Notes: generated by a model from the sequence alone, not told the origin. Counted from the stretch's first letter, positions 18,639 to 27,204 are shown. The stretch is 64,000 bases of DNA from Tateyamaria sp. Alg231-49 (GCF_900143535.1 NZ_FRFA01000001.1:648387-712386), one strand, 5' to 3'. Made by a program: numbers and translations.

Positions 18639-19371
18639 GGCGAAAGCCTTGGCCAAATTCGCCGTGCCGGTTCTGTAGATCGGGAGTGATACTCCGACCG
18701 CTCCCGCGGTCGCTAGACGGCCACGATGCGTGCTGCGATGTCATTGACATACGGCGCGATCAACCGATCAATCGCGGAACGTTTCGGGCGGCTGTGAGCC
18801 GCTGAAATGACAAGGCTGGCCACAAGACTGCAATGCGCGTGCATCATCGAGACAAACAGGAATGACAACTCTTCGCAGGAATGGCCGTCAACATCAGGAG
18901 GGGTGATGGCCAGTTCGGGTAGGACCACCTGACCGGGGGCTTTTGCTCTACAGGTCCATAGCGGCAAAGTTGTGCTCGCTGTCAGGATTTACGTGGATTT
19001 GTCTTTGGTCTGATCACCCATGCTGAGAAGTGCTTTGGAAATGTATGTTTAATAAGCTGAAAAGTTGTCTTGATATCAAAATAGATTTCCCTCCTGCGCC
19101 AAAGAAAACGCTGACCCCATTTAAGCGATCACTCCACCTTGGGTGAGACGATCTGCGAAGCCGAGTTGCAAGAAATTTGAGCGTTCAAGCACCCAAGCCT
19201 GTGAAACTTTTCCGTAGCGGGTGGGCAGTAGGCGGATCTCCGCTCGCATCGCCGCAATACAACCATAGGTAGGCCATAATCTGCTCATCCAAATTAATGC
19301 TTTGGTAAGAATCTGCCACGTACTGTTTGGTCAATCTCAATAAGGTGGGATGAGAAAAACAGGCGGAAAAA
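18639..19371. other. Gene-poor intergenic stretch with no supported gene
   Basis: About 730 bases. Short open frames exist (84 codons on the minus strand ending at 18713; 79 codons minus ending at 19185), but they have no ribosome site, recognisable domain or roseobacter-like codon pattern. The middle part (about 19020-19110) is more AT-rich than its surroundings. A short tract near 19111-19160 (CTGACCCCATTTAAGCGATC) has the look of a decayed insertion-sequence end, but no partner end or transposase fragment was found. Confidence 0.5.
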
Positions 19372-19671
19372 ATGCTTGGCGGTTTACTAATTTCGATATT
19401 TGCAGGAAGCCTGTTGGGCGTCATAGCGTTGTTGGCGGGGTTCGGGTTTTGGTGGTCGTTGCTGATCTATTCGACGAGTGGCGTGTGCATCTTCTTAGTT
19501 GTCGCAGGTTGCGCCGTGCTGCGAAAAACCAATGTCGCAGAACATGATCGTAAGACTTCCAGCATTGATCCAAATCCGGCCACGGGCATGCACACTGCAC
19601 GCGCTCCGGTTCTGGTACCTATGCAACAAGTCCGCGGGATCGTTGCAACCGAGGCGCGCCGCGCAAACTGA
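19372..19671 (+). CDS. Small membrane protein, unknown function
   Basis: 99 residues with two closely spaced hydrophobic segments (residues ~3-25 and ~28-50: GGLLISIFAGSLLGVIALLA; WWSLLIYSTSGVCIFLVVAG). A hydrophilic tail follows, giving a helical-hairpin inner-membrane topology. No family recognised. The ribosome site is weak (AGGCGG). It ends base-to-base against the convergent DUF808 gene. The regular topology argues that it is real, but evidence is moderate. Confidence 0.5.
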   Translation: MLGGLLISIFAGSLLGVIALLAGFGFWWSLLIYSTSGVCIFLVVAGCAVLRKTNVAEHDRKTSSIDPNPATGMHTARAPVLVPMQQVRGIVATEARRAN

Positions 19672-20634
19672 TTAAACGCTTTTCTTGCTTGGCGAGATAC
19701 TGCGCCAGATCGGAGTGATCACTTTCTCTCCCACCGGTATCAGCAAGAAGCCAAGGCCAAGGCCCAGCAGCCCGTCGATACCCGCTTTGACCGCCCATTC
19801 GATGAAACCTGATCCAGCCGCGACTGTCTTTGCGATGCCGTAAATCAGGTGTTCGGGGCCGTGCCATCCAAGCACGGCCAACCCATGAACGATAATTGAC
19901 CCACCAACCCACAGCATTGCGGCAGTGCCCACAATTGTTAGCACCTTCATAAAGCCGGGCATGACCCGCACGATCCCGCGACCCAGCGCACGGGTAGCAC
20001 CCAGTCGCCCACCCGACGCCAACGCCAGACCGACATCATCCGCCTTAACGATAAGCGCCACTGACCCGTAGACAGCGACGGTAATCATGACTGCAACCGC
20101 CGCGAGTGTGGCCGCCTCAAACCAAAAGTTGCTGTCCGGGATCGCCGCCAGAGAGATCGTCATGATCTCGGCAGACAGAATGAAGTCCGTCTTGATCGCG
20201 CCCGCCGCCTTCTGCTCTTCGAGATGTGCCGGATCCTGCACCTCGGCTGCCTTGCCCGGGTAGTCATCGTGCCCATGTCCCCACCCCAGCACATTCGCAA
20301 CTTTTTCGGCGCCCTCAAAGCACAGATAGGCCCCGCCCAGCATCAACAGAGGCGGAATCGCCCATGGTGCAAAGTTCGCCAGAAATAGGCCCACAGGAAG
20401 CAGATAGAGCAACTTGTTCTTGAGCGAGCCCTTGGTGATGCGCCAGATGATCGGCAATTCGCGTTCGGCCGCAAACCCCTGCACATATTTGGGAGTAACG
20501 GCAGCATCGTCGATCACAGCGCCGGCCGCTTTGGAGCCAGACTTGACCGCCTGCCCGATCACATCATCAACGCTTGCGGCCGCCACTTTCGCGATTCCCG
20601 CAACGTCATCCAAAAGCGCCAATAATCCGCTCAT
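19672..20634 (-). CDS. DUF808 family inner-membrane protein (YedI-like)
   Basis: 320 residues. It begins SGLLALLDDVAGIAKVAAASVDDV and continues KSGSKAAGAVIDDAAVTPKYV, the diagnostic DUF808 opening. Several hydrophobic stretches follow (around 85-105, 165-200, 225-260 and 285-310), consistent with a polytopic membrane protein. E. coli YedI is the reference member and its function is unknown. Length matches the family. The gene is divergent from gap1 with a 217-base spacer that contains candidate operator sites. Confidence 0.87.
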   Translation of the reverse strand: MSGLLALLDDVAGIAKVAAASVDDVIGQAVKSGSKAAGAVIDDAAVTPKYVQGFAAERELPIIWRITKGSLKNKLLYLLPVGLFLANFAPWAIPPLLMLGGAYLCFEGAEKVANVLGWGHGHDDYPGKAAEVQDPAHLEEQKAAGAIKTDFILSAEIMTISLAAIPDSNFWFEAATLAAVAVMITVAVYGSVALIVKADDVGLALASGGRLGATRALGRGIVRVMPGFMKVLTIVGTAAMLWVGGSIIVHGLAVLGWHGPEHLIYGIAKTVAAGSGFIEWAVKAGIDGLLGLGLGFLLIPVGEKVITPIWRSISPSKKSV

Positions 20635-20698
20635 CGCACCCGCTCCTGCGTCATGTTCTTACGTTAGCGCATAACATGCACGAAAGCGCAGGTACACT

Positions 20699-20740
20699 GT
20701 TAGCGCCAACTTCACACGGTCGCACACGTTTATCGCTAAC
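20699..20740. promoter_or_regulatory. Candidate operator half-sites upstream of first gap gene
   Basis: GTTAGCGCCAAC (20699-20710) and TTTATCGCTAAC (20729-20740) are imperfect copies of a CG-centred TTARC-GYTAA palindrome; GTTAGCGCATAAC at 20663 is a further variant. They lie 110-190 bases before gap1 and resemble the sites before gap2, pdhA and lpd. The CG centre is typical of LacI-family operators. The assignment is inference. Confidence 0.35.
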
Positions 20741-20851
20741 ACTCTGTAATATCGCCACTTTCGCCCTTCTCAGAACGCACCATTGCGACTAACACATCCT
20801 CAATCAAGGACCCAATCAAGACGTGGCGTAGCGTAAAAAGGACAATCAGGT

Positions 20852-21853
20852 ATGACGATCAAAGTTGGCATCAACGGATTTGGCCGGATCGGTCGCTGCA
20901 CTCTGTCTCATATCGCAACTTCCATGCGCAACGATGTCGACGTGGTTGCAATCAACGCGACCGGCCCGTTGGAAACCTCTGCTCACCTGATGCGCTATGA
21001 CAGCATTCATGGCCGCTTTCCCGGCACGATCACCTTGTCCAACAATGCGATGGACCTCGGCCGTGGTCCGATCCGCATGATGTCCACGTATGACATGAAT
21101 GAATTGGACTGGACCGGCGTTGACGTTGTTCTGGAATGCACTGGCAAGTTCAATGACGGGCACAAGGCCGCCGTCCATCTGGAGCGCGGCGCGCGCAAGG
21201 TGTTGCTGTCTGCCCCGGGCAAAAACGTAGACAAGACCGTGGTCTTTGGTGTCAATCACCGCGAATTGGCCGCCAACGACCGGATGATTTCGAACGGGTC
21301 TTGCACCACCAACTGCCTTGCCCCGCTGGCCAAGGTACTGGACAACGCATTCGGAATTGAATCCGGCATTATGACCACAATCCACAGCTATACCGGGGAT
21401 CAGCCAACGCTCGACCGCCGCCACGATGATCTATATCGCGCGCGGGCAGCGGCCATGGCCATGATCCCAACATCGACCGGCGCGGCCAAGGCATTGGGTG
21501 AAGTGCTGCCGAACCTCGCAGGCAAGCTGGACGGCACCGCGATGCGCGTCCCCACCCCCAATGTCAGCGCGGTTGACCTGACCTTTACCGCTGGCCGCGA
21601 CGTGACCGCTCAAGAGGTGAACGCCGCCGTGGCCGAGGCCGCACGGGGCGAGATGGGCCGAGTGCTTGCCTATGATGACGAGCACAAAGTGTCCGTTGAC
21701 TTCAACCATACGGACCACTCCTCGATCTTTGCACCGGACCAGACCAAGGTTGTCGGCAACCGGCTTGTGAGAGTTCTTGCGTGGTATGACAATGAATGGG
21801 CGTTTTCCGTACGCATGGCCGATGTGGCCGTGGCCATGGGTCGCCTTAGCTGA
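20852..21853 (+). CDS. Glyceraldehyde-3-phosphate dehydrogenase, probably NADP-preferring (GapB-like)
   Basis: 333 residues, complete GAPDH. The nucleotide-binding start is INGFGRIGR and the catalytic cysteine is Cys151 in SNGSCTTNC; STGAAKA and WYDNEWAFS are intact. At position 36, where NAD-specific enzymes have the ribose-binding Asp (VAIND), this copy has Ala (VAINATGPLE). Bacillus subtilis GapB, a gluconeogenic NADP-dependent GAPDH, has the same change. I therefore infer NADP use and an anabolic role. AAGGACAATCAGGT provides the ribosome site. A 47-codon gene and a second, Asp36-containing gap gene follow on the same strand. Confidence 0.93.
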   Translation: MTIKVGINGFGRIGRCTLSHIATSMRNDVDVVAINATGPLETSAHLMRYDSIHGRFPGTITLSNNAMDLGRGPIRMMSTYDMNELDWTGVDVVLECTGKFNDGHKAAVHLERGARKVLLSAPGKNVDKTVVFGVNHRELAANDRMISNGSCTTNCLAPLAKVLDNAFGIESGIMTTIHSYTGDQPTLDRRHDDLYRARAAAMAMIPTSTGAAKALGEVLPNLAGKLDGTAMRVPTPNVSAVDLTFTAGRDVTAQEVNAAVAEAARGEMGRVLAYDDEHKVSVDFNHTDHSSIFAPDQTKVVGNRLVRVLAWYDNEWAFSVRMADVAVAMGRLS

Positions 21854-21918
21854 TCCCTTGCGCGTCTGAAGCGAGGCTGGCACAAGACGGTTCACGTTCT
21901 TCAACCCTAGCGGGCTTT

Positions 21919-22062
21919 ATGACCAACCGCGGCGCTCTTTTACTTGCAGTGTTCATCCTTGTGGCCATCGGCGTGGATGTGATGATCTACGGATCAGAGC
22001 ATCTGGTATTCCTCGGCAAAAAGTTCACCGACCTGCTCGAATACATGGCATTTTGGCGCTAG
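21919..22062 (+). CDS. 47-residue membrane peptide between the two gap genes
   Basis: ATG at 21919 opens a 47-codon frame: MTNRGALLLAVFILVAIGVD, a single transmembrane helix, then an amphipathic tail ending EYMAFWR. I recall similar short proteins ending in LxFWR or AFWR next to gap in other Rhodobacteraceae, which supports reality. No function known. It is 65 bases after gap1 and 134 before gap2. The ribosome site is weak (CTAGCGGGC). Confidence 0.62.
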   Translation: MTNRGALLLAVFILVAIGVDVMIYGSEHLVFLGKKFTDLLEYMAFWR

Positions 22063-22115
22063 CAGCCCGCGCCGCGTGCGCCCTGCCCGGTTGACATCTG
22101 GCCCCAGATGCCTTT

Positions 22116-22127
22116 GTTAGCGGTAAC
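22116..22127. promoter_or_regulatory. Candidate operator upstream of second gap gene
   Basis: GTTAGCGGTAAC, a CG-centred palindrome with one mismatch, lies 70 bases before the gap2 start. It is 19 bases downstream of a perfect TTGACA (22091-22096), so it would overlap the -10 region of that promoter and fit a repressor site. It is related to the longer palindromes upstream of pdhA and lpd. Confidence 0.42.
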
Positions 22128-22196
22128 GGCGCTCGCCCGCATTTGGGCCGAGCGTTTCAGACTGAACCTGACATTTTTCAGCAGACGGGAAACACC

Positions 22197-23201
22197 ATGG
22201 CGATCAAAGTTGCAATCAATGGATTTGGCCGGATCGGCCGTAATGTACTGCGCGCAATCGTGGAAAGCGGGCGCACCGATATCGAGGTCGTTGCGATCAA
22301 CGATCTGGGCCCGGTTGAGACGAACGCACACCTTTTGCAATACGATTCTGTCCACGGTCGGTTCCCCGTGAAGGTGACGACAGGCGCGGACAGCATTGAC
22401 GTGGGTGGTGGCCCGATCAAAGTCACAGCAGAACGCAATCCAGCAGACTTGCCTTGGGCCCATGTGGATATCGTGTTGGAATGCACCGGTATCTTCACCT
22501 CGAAAGACGCCTGTCAGGCGCATCTTGAGAACGGGTCCAGCCGGGTGCTGATTTCGGCTCCCGGTAAGGATGCCGACAAGACCATTGTATACGGCGTGAA
22601 CCATCAGACCCTTAGCGGTGATGACATCGTGGTGTCCAACGCTTCTTGCACAACCAACTGCCTCAGCCCTGTGGCGCACGTGCTGCACAACGAAATCGGG
22701 ATCGTCAAAGGGTTCATGACCACGATCCACAGCTACACAGGCGATCAGCCAACGCTCGATACCATGCATAAGGATCTGTACCGCGCACGCGCGGCGGCGC
22801 TGTCCATGATCCCCACCTCGACAGGTGCGGCCAAGGCTGTCGGGCTCGTGCTGCCTGATCTGGCTGGTAAGCTGGATGGTGTCGCCATCCGCGTCCCTAC
22901 CCCGAACGTATCCGTCGTCGACCTGACATTCGAAGCATCGCGCGCTACAACGGTCGAAGAAATCAACGGGGCGATCAAGGCTGCTGCCGGTGCAGGCCCG
23001 CTTCAGGGCGTGCTGGGTTACACGGACGCGCCTCTGGTCAGTACGGATTTCAACCATGACCCTCATTCGTCGATCTTTGCCACTGATCAAACCAAGGTAA
23101 TGGACGGCACGATGGTGCGGATTTTGACCTGGTATGACAACGAATGGGGCTTTTCCAACCGGATGGCGGACACCGCCGTGGAGATGGGCAAATACCTCTG
23201 A
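22197..23201 (+). CDS. gap: Glyceraldehyde-3-phosphate dehydrogenase, NAD type
   Basis: 334 residues from ATG 22197. The upstream in-frame start at 22143 would add 18 residues without homology. Position 36 is Asp ([10 protein letters not shown]), the ribose-binding residue of NAD-specific enzymes. The catalytic Cys151 is in SNASCTTNC, and the [15 protein letters not shown] and [12 protein letters not shown] motifs are intact. It catalyses oxidative phosphorylation of glyceraldehyde-3-phosphate in glycolysis, or the reverse. It is the second of two tandem gap genes and is followed by a terminator. The different residue 36 in the first copy suggests division of labour between NAD and NADP. Confidence 0.95.
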   Translation: MAIKVAINGFGRIGRNVLRAIVESGRTDIEVVAINDLGPVETNAHLLQYDSVHGRFPVKVTTGADSIDVGGGPIKVTAERNPADLPWAHVDIVLECTGIFTSKDACQAHLENGSSRVLISAPGKDADKTIVYGVNHQTLSGDDIVVSNASCTTNCLSPVAHVLHNEIGIVKGFMTTIHSYTGDQPTLDTMHKDLYRARAAALSMIPTSTGAAKAVGLVLPDLAGKLDGVAIRVPTPNVSVVDLTFEASRATTVEEINGAIKAAAGAGPLQGVLGYTDAPLVSTDFNHDPHSSIFATDQTKVMDGTMVRILTWYDNEWGFSNRMADTAVEMGKYL

Positions 23202-23230
23202 CGGGCAACTCCCCGCTAAAAACTTATGTC

Positions 23231-23260
23231 AGGGCGTCCCACTGGGACGCCCTTTTCTTT
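23231..23260 (+). terminator. Terminator after gap2
   Basis: Perfect ten-base stem AGGGCGTCCC / GGGACGCCCT (23231-23240 with 23244-23253) with a three-base loop and a T-rich tail. Confidence 0.88.
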
Positions 23261-23348
23261 TGGCTTTACGTTGCAAGCATTGCGATTGTTTCACGACATA
23301 GCTGCGGAGTTATAGGTTGACGTCCTATGGCATCCCGAAGACCATCTG

Positions 23349-25664
23349 GTGCCCAAAGACACTTTCAAAAAAAGGATATTGGCTTTGCTCCGCTCAGTTC
23401 TCTACATCACTGCTTTTATTACCAGCTGCTTTGCCTCTGCCGCCGTAGCTTCCCAGGTAGCAAACCCCGCCGCCGCGTATTGCATCGAACAAGGCGGGGC
23501 ATATTCCACAGAAGACACAGACGAAGGTCAGCGCGGTCTGTGCACGTTGGCGGATGGTTCTGTGGTCGATGCATGGGCGCACTTTCGAGAGCAACATAGC
23601 GCCGCTCCCTCGGGCAGCACGCAACTGGCAAACCCCGCTGCTGTGTATTGCATCGAACAAGGTGGGACATACTCCATCGAAAACACTGACGAAGGACAGC
23701 GCGGATGGTGCACGTTGTCTGATGGAACTGTGGTCGACGCATGGGAGTATTTTCGAGAGCAACACGCCCTTGCAACAGAACCAAACGGCCCGGTTATCGC
23801 AGACCGCATTTGGACGGGAGGCCCAATCCTGACAATGGATGACAAACAAATGCGGGCCGAAGCTTTGGCAGAAAAAGACGGCGTCATTGTTGGTGTCGGC
23901 AAAGCAGACGACATAATGAAGCTGCGCGGCCCCAGCACCGAGATGATTGATCTGGCAGGCCGCGCGATGATCCCCGGCCTCGTTGACGCTCACGGCCACG
24001 TGTTCATGACGGGTATTCAGGCGCTGTCGGCGAACTTGCTCCCGGCGCCCGACGGCGAAGTGAACGATATCCCCACGTTGCAGCGTGTACTGCGCGACTT
24101 TGCAGACGCCCAACCTGAACGCGTTGCTGCTGCCGGCTTGATCCTCGGGTTTGGCTATGATGATGCGCAACTGGCAGAGCTACGTCACCCCACCCGCGAT
24201 GAACTGGATGCGGTGTCATCCGACATTGCGGTTTATGTCATGCACCAATCCGGACACTTCGGAGTGGCAAACACCAAGGCATTGGAACTTGGCGGTATCA
24301 CGGCGGACACCCCTGATCCGGCCGGTGGGGTCATTCGACGCCGTGAAGGCAGCAATGAGCCCAATGGCGTGCTCGAAGAGAACGCAACAGCGCCCGTTCT
24401 TGCGGCCTTGCTGAGTGGACTTGATGTAGAGGCAAACCGTGCAATTTTTCTCGCAGGCACAGAGCTTTACGCCTCGTTCGGCTATACCACCGCGCAAGAA
24501 GGCCGCTCGGTTCCTGCGGTGAGCAGACTCATGCAATCGGTGGCAACAGAAGACGGCCTTGATATCGATGTCGTGACCTACCCCGACGTGTTGGTGGACC
24601 GGGACTATATCCTTGAAAACCAGTCCCGCACGTACACAGACCGGTTTCGTGTAGGTGGGGCAAAGCTCACGATTGACGGTTCGCCGCAAGGGTTCACTGC
24701 GCTGCGCGACCGCCCTTACTACAACCCGCCAGAAGGCTTTCGAGCGGATTATGCAGGTTATGCGTCAGCCACTGGCGATCAGGTTTTTGATGCGGTCGAC
24801 TGGGCCTTCGAAAACGGAGTTCAGATCCTTGTGCATTCAAATGGCGAGGGCGCCTCAGACATCTTGATCGGCGCGGTCGATACCGCCACTCAGGCGCATG
24901 GAGAGGCAGACCGCCGCCCTGTTCTGATCCACGGACAGTTCCTGCGCGAAGATCAGGTGGACGCCTTTAACAGTCTTGATGTGTTCCCGTCGCTGTTTCC
25001 GATGCACACGTTTTATTGGGGTGACTGGCACCGCGACCGTACAGTTGGCCCCGCCGCGGCAGACAACATTTCCCCCACAGGATGGGTCCGCGATCGCGGC
25101 ATGATGTTTTCAAGTCATCACGACGCACCCGTGGCCTTTCCGGATTCGATGCGCATTCTGGATGCGACAGTCACCCGCCGCTCGCGTTCCAACGACATTA
25201 TCGGTCCAGCGCATCGCGTGGATGTCATCACAGCACTCAAGGCCATGACAATCTGGCCCGCCTATCAGCACTTTGAAGAAGACCGGAAGGGATCACTGGA
25301 GAAAGGCAAACTTGCCGATCTGGTGATCTTGTCCAATGACCCCACGGCCATCGACCCTGAAACGCTCGACAGCATCACCGTTGTCGAGACGATCAAGGAG
25401 GGCGAAACCGTCTATGCCGCCAACGCTCAGGAAGGATTTTTGAACTACCGGCCTCGAAAAGACGGAACCGATCCTTACGCGGATTTCCTGCGCCTTGTTG
25501 CGGTGACGCAGGACATGCAAGGATCGCCCGGGGCATTGGGCCGCTTGTCGCCCTCGATAATGGCCAGGGCGCCACATTCAGGTGCCTGCGAGGCGCGCAC
25601 ATTGGGTGATCTGATAACAGCGTCCGTTGTCACCGCAGATCTTGGAGAACAGATTATCAAATAG
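23349..25664 (+). CDS. Secreted YtcJ-type amidohydrolase with two N-terminal DUF333 repeats
   Basis: 771 residues from GTG 23349. The start is a signal peptide (basic KKR, then hydrophobic LYITAFITSCFASAAVA). Two tandem DUF333 units follow (residues ~38-83 and ~94-139), each of the form ANPAAxYCIEQGG ... GWCTLSDGTVVDAWEYFREQ. After that comes an Amidohydro_3 domain of the YtcJ family. Metal-binding motif VDAHGHVFMTG is near residue 215, and later histidines lie in LIHGQFLREDQ and SSHHDAPVAFP. YtcJ-like proteins hydrolyse amide or related bonds, natural substrate unknown. DUF333 is a small Cys-containing secreted domain also found in putative haemolysins. This fusion is unusual. The gene stands alone between two terminator-bounded units. 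Confidence 0.87.
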   Translation: MPKDTFKKRILALLRSVLYITAFITSCFASAAVASQVANPAAAYCIEQGGAYSTEDTDEGQRGLCTLADGSVVDAWAHFREQHSAAPSGSTQLANPAAVYCIEQGGTYSIENTDEGQRGWCTLSDGTVVDAWEYFREQHALATEPNGPVIADRIWTGGPILTMDDKQMRAEALAEKDGVIVGVGKADDIMKLRGPSTEMIDLAGRAMIPGLVDAHGHVFMTGIQALSANLLPAPDGEVNDIPTLQRVLRDFADAQPERVAAAGLILGFGYDDAQLAELRHPTRDELDAVSSDIAVYVMHQSGHFGVANTKALELGGITADTPDPAGGVIRRREGSNEPNGVLEENATAPVLAALLSGLDVEANRAIFLAGTELYASFGYTTAQEGRSVPAVSRLMQSVATEDGLDIDVVTYPDVLVDRDYILENQSRTYTDRFRVGGAKLTIDGSPQGFTALRDRPYYNPPEGFRADYAGYASATGDQVFDAVDWAFENGVQILVHSNGEGASDILIGAVDTATQAHGEADRRPVLIHGQFLREDQVDAFNSLDVFPSLFPMHTFYWGDWHRDRTVGPAAADNISPTGWVRDRGMMFSSHHDAPVAFPDSMRILDATVTRRSRSNDIIGPAHRVDVITALKAMTIWPAYQHFEEDRKGSLEKGKLADLVILSNDPTAIDPETLDSITVVETIKEGETVYAANAQEGFLNYRPRKDGTDPYADFLRLVAVTQDMQGSPGALGRLSPSIMARAPHSGACEARTLGDLITASVVTADLGEQIIK
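23460..23596 (+). repeat. Tandem repeat unit 1 (DUF333 coding)
   Basis: 137 bases similar to 23628-23764 at an offset of 168 bases (56 codons). Long identical tracts include GTATTGCATCGAACAAGG and TTTCGAGAGCAACA. Indicates a fairly recent in-frame duplication of one DUF333 domain. Confidence 0.9.
23628..23764 (+). repeat. Tandem repeat unit 2 (DUF333 coding)
   Basis: Second copy of the 137-base unit at 23460. Differences are mostly at third codon positions plus a few replacements, so both copies seem to be kept functional. Confidence 0.9.
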
Positions 25665-25827
25665 GGTCACTTCCTGACGAACCATGCGCGGTTCGGAGTG
25701 TTGGTCAGGCTGCTTTGTCACAGGCTGAGACCCTTTCAGGTCTCGGGCAGCTGTTGAAGCTCTGCGGCGAGCCCTTGGGTCTATGCTTCGCGAAGGTGGT
25801 TTGGCCTAACGTTTGGATACTTGCGGG

Positions 25828-26319
25828 TCACGCAAACCGTTCTTGCAGGGCTTTGTTCACAAGCGGGGTGACAAAAGTGCTGACATCCCCGCCCAGCCGA
25901 GCGATTTCCTTGACCAGTTTGGACGCAATAGCCTGGTGTTGGGCCTCGGCCATCAGGAATACCGTTTCGATACTGTCGTTGAGTTTGCGGTTCATGCCGA
26001 CCATTTGGAATTCATACTCAAAGTCCGCCACCGCGCGCAGTCCGCGAAAGATAATCTGCGCGCCCACGTCTGCGGCGCAGTCAATCAATAGGTTTTCGAA
26101 GGGATGCGCGACGATTTCGGTCCCCGTTTGCTCGCTCAGTACGGCACATTCTGCCTCGATCATCGCAACGCGTTCTTCCAAAGAAAACAGCGGCCCCTTG
26201 TCCCGATTGATCGCCACACCAATCACGAGGCGGTCCACCATCGGACTGGCGCGACGAATGATGTCCATATGCCCCAGCGTGATGGGATCGAAGGTGCCAG
26301 GGTATAGGCCGGTACGCAT
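25828..26319 (-). CDS. coaD: Phosphopantetheine adenylyltransferase
   Basis: 163 residues, the normal CoaD length. The nucleotidyltransferase motif GTFDPITLGHMDIIRRA is near the N-terminus (the T/HxGH-type ATP site). FRGLRAVADFEYEFQM and the C-terminal part fit the family. It transfers AMP from ATP to 4'-phosphopantetheine, the penultimate step of coenzyme A synthesis. Converges on the amidohydrolase gene, with 163 bases between them in which I see nothing. Confidence 0.95.
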   Translation of the reverse strand: MRTGLYPGTFDPITLGHMDIIRRASPMVDRLVIGVAINRDKGPLFSLEERVAMIEAECAVLSEQTGTEIVAHPFENLLIDCAADVGAQIIFRGLRAVADFEYEFQMVGMNRKLNDSIETVFLMAEAQHQAIASKLVKEIARLGGDVSTFVTPLVNKALQERFA

Positions 26320-26347
26320 TGGGGCGCCTTTCGCAAGTCGAATTACG

Positions 26348-26376
26348 GCAATCCAACATTTACGTTAATGGATTGC
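26348..26376. repeat. Inverted repeat between the CBS gene and coaD
   Basis: GCAATCC (26348-26354) and GGATTGC (26370-26376) form a perfect seven-base inverted repeat around AACATTTACGTTAAT, itself partly palindromic. There is no T-run, so it is a weak terminator for the CBS gene or an operator in front of coaD. Confidence 0.45.
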
Positions 26377-26385
26377 AAGGCGGCT

Positions 26386-26820
26386 TTAGTGCCCCATGAT
26401 CATGCCCTCAAGGGCATCTTTCTCCATCGCCAACTCTGTCAGTCGCGCCTTGACCGCGTCACCCAGCGTGATCAGTCCGATCAACTGTCCGTCTTCCAGA
26501 ACAGGCATGTGCCGAAATCGCCCGTCCGTCATCTTTTGTAGAACGCTGTCGGCGCTGTCTTCGCGCGCGCATGTCACCAGTTTGGACGTCATGTAGGCGT
26601 CCACACGGTCATTCAGAATGGACCCGCCCCTTTGGGACAGCATCCGGACAATGTCGCGTTCCGACAGTATCCCATCTGCGCGCAGCCCGTCCGTGGAGAT
26701 CACAACGGTACCGATCTTACGCTCCGCCAAGATGTTCACCGCTTCGGAAACCAATGCACCCGGCTTGACCGTGACCACTGTATCGTCCGATTTCGATTTA
26801 AGAATCTGATGAACAAGCAT
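26386..26820 (-). CDS. Two-CBS-domain protein
   Basis: 144 residues made of a pair of CBS motifs (residues ~10-65 and ~75-130: VSEAVNILAERKIGTVVIS and ADSVLQKMTDGRFRHMPVLEDG). A Bateman module binds adenine nucleotides. No catalytic domain is attached, so it is a free-standing energy or ligand sensor of unknown target, common in alphaproteobacteria. Divergent from mmsA, with a 384-base spacer. Confidence 0.88.
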   Translation of the reverse strand: MLVHQILKSKSDDTVVTVKPGALVSEAVNILAERKIGTVVISTDGLRADGILSERDIVRMLSQRGGSILNDRVDAYMTSKLVTCAREDSADSVLQKMTDGRFRHMPVLEDGQLIGLITLGDAVKARLTELAMEKDALEGMIMGH

Positions 26821-27204
26821 GGTTTGGTCCTCTGTATTGGTTGTGTTGTCCCGTCAGCGTCGGGTGCGAGGGCGCCTTGTGTCAAGGGTGCAGTGCATTC
26901 TAAGGCCAGTCGGCGCTTTTTCGTGCCGGGTGGGCGCAAGATCGGGCCGCGCGTTTTGGAGAGTGTAGACAAAGTTCCAGCCTACCAAGTGCCTACGCCA
27001 AACCGGGACCGGCCCCCAGTCCATTCGAAACAAATGGCCCGTGATGCGCGTTGAGCGGGAAAACACGGACTTGCCCCTTTTACCCCACGTTTTGCGGCGC
27101 TATCGTGCGCGCAAGCGCGGTTTGTCGCGCTCTGTGCCCGCGCTGCGGTTCAGGTACAGATAGCCCCACACAGATCTGCGCGTCGCTGCGCAACAGGAGA
27201 CTGC
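26821..27204. other. Intergenic region before mmsA, no gene supported
   Basis: 384 bases between two divergent genes. Only short frames without ribosome sites. The mmsA ribosome site (ACAGGAGA) is at 27191-27198. No clear promoter or operator was recognised. Confidence 0.5.

Noticed and set aside
18713-18967. 84-codon minus-strand frame in the gap after tkt
   Set aside because: No ribosome site and no recognisable domain or signal; too little to call a gene.
19185-19424. 79-codon minus-strand frame
   Set aside because: Overlaps the start of the small membrane protein gene on the other strand; no initiation signal or family.
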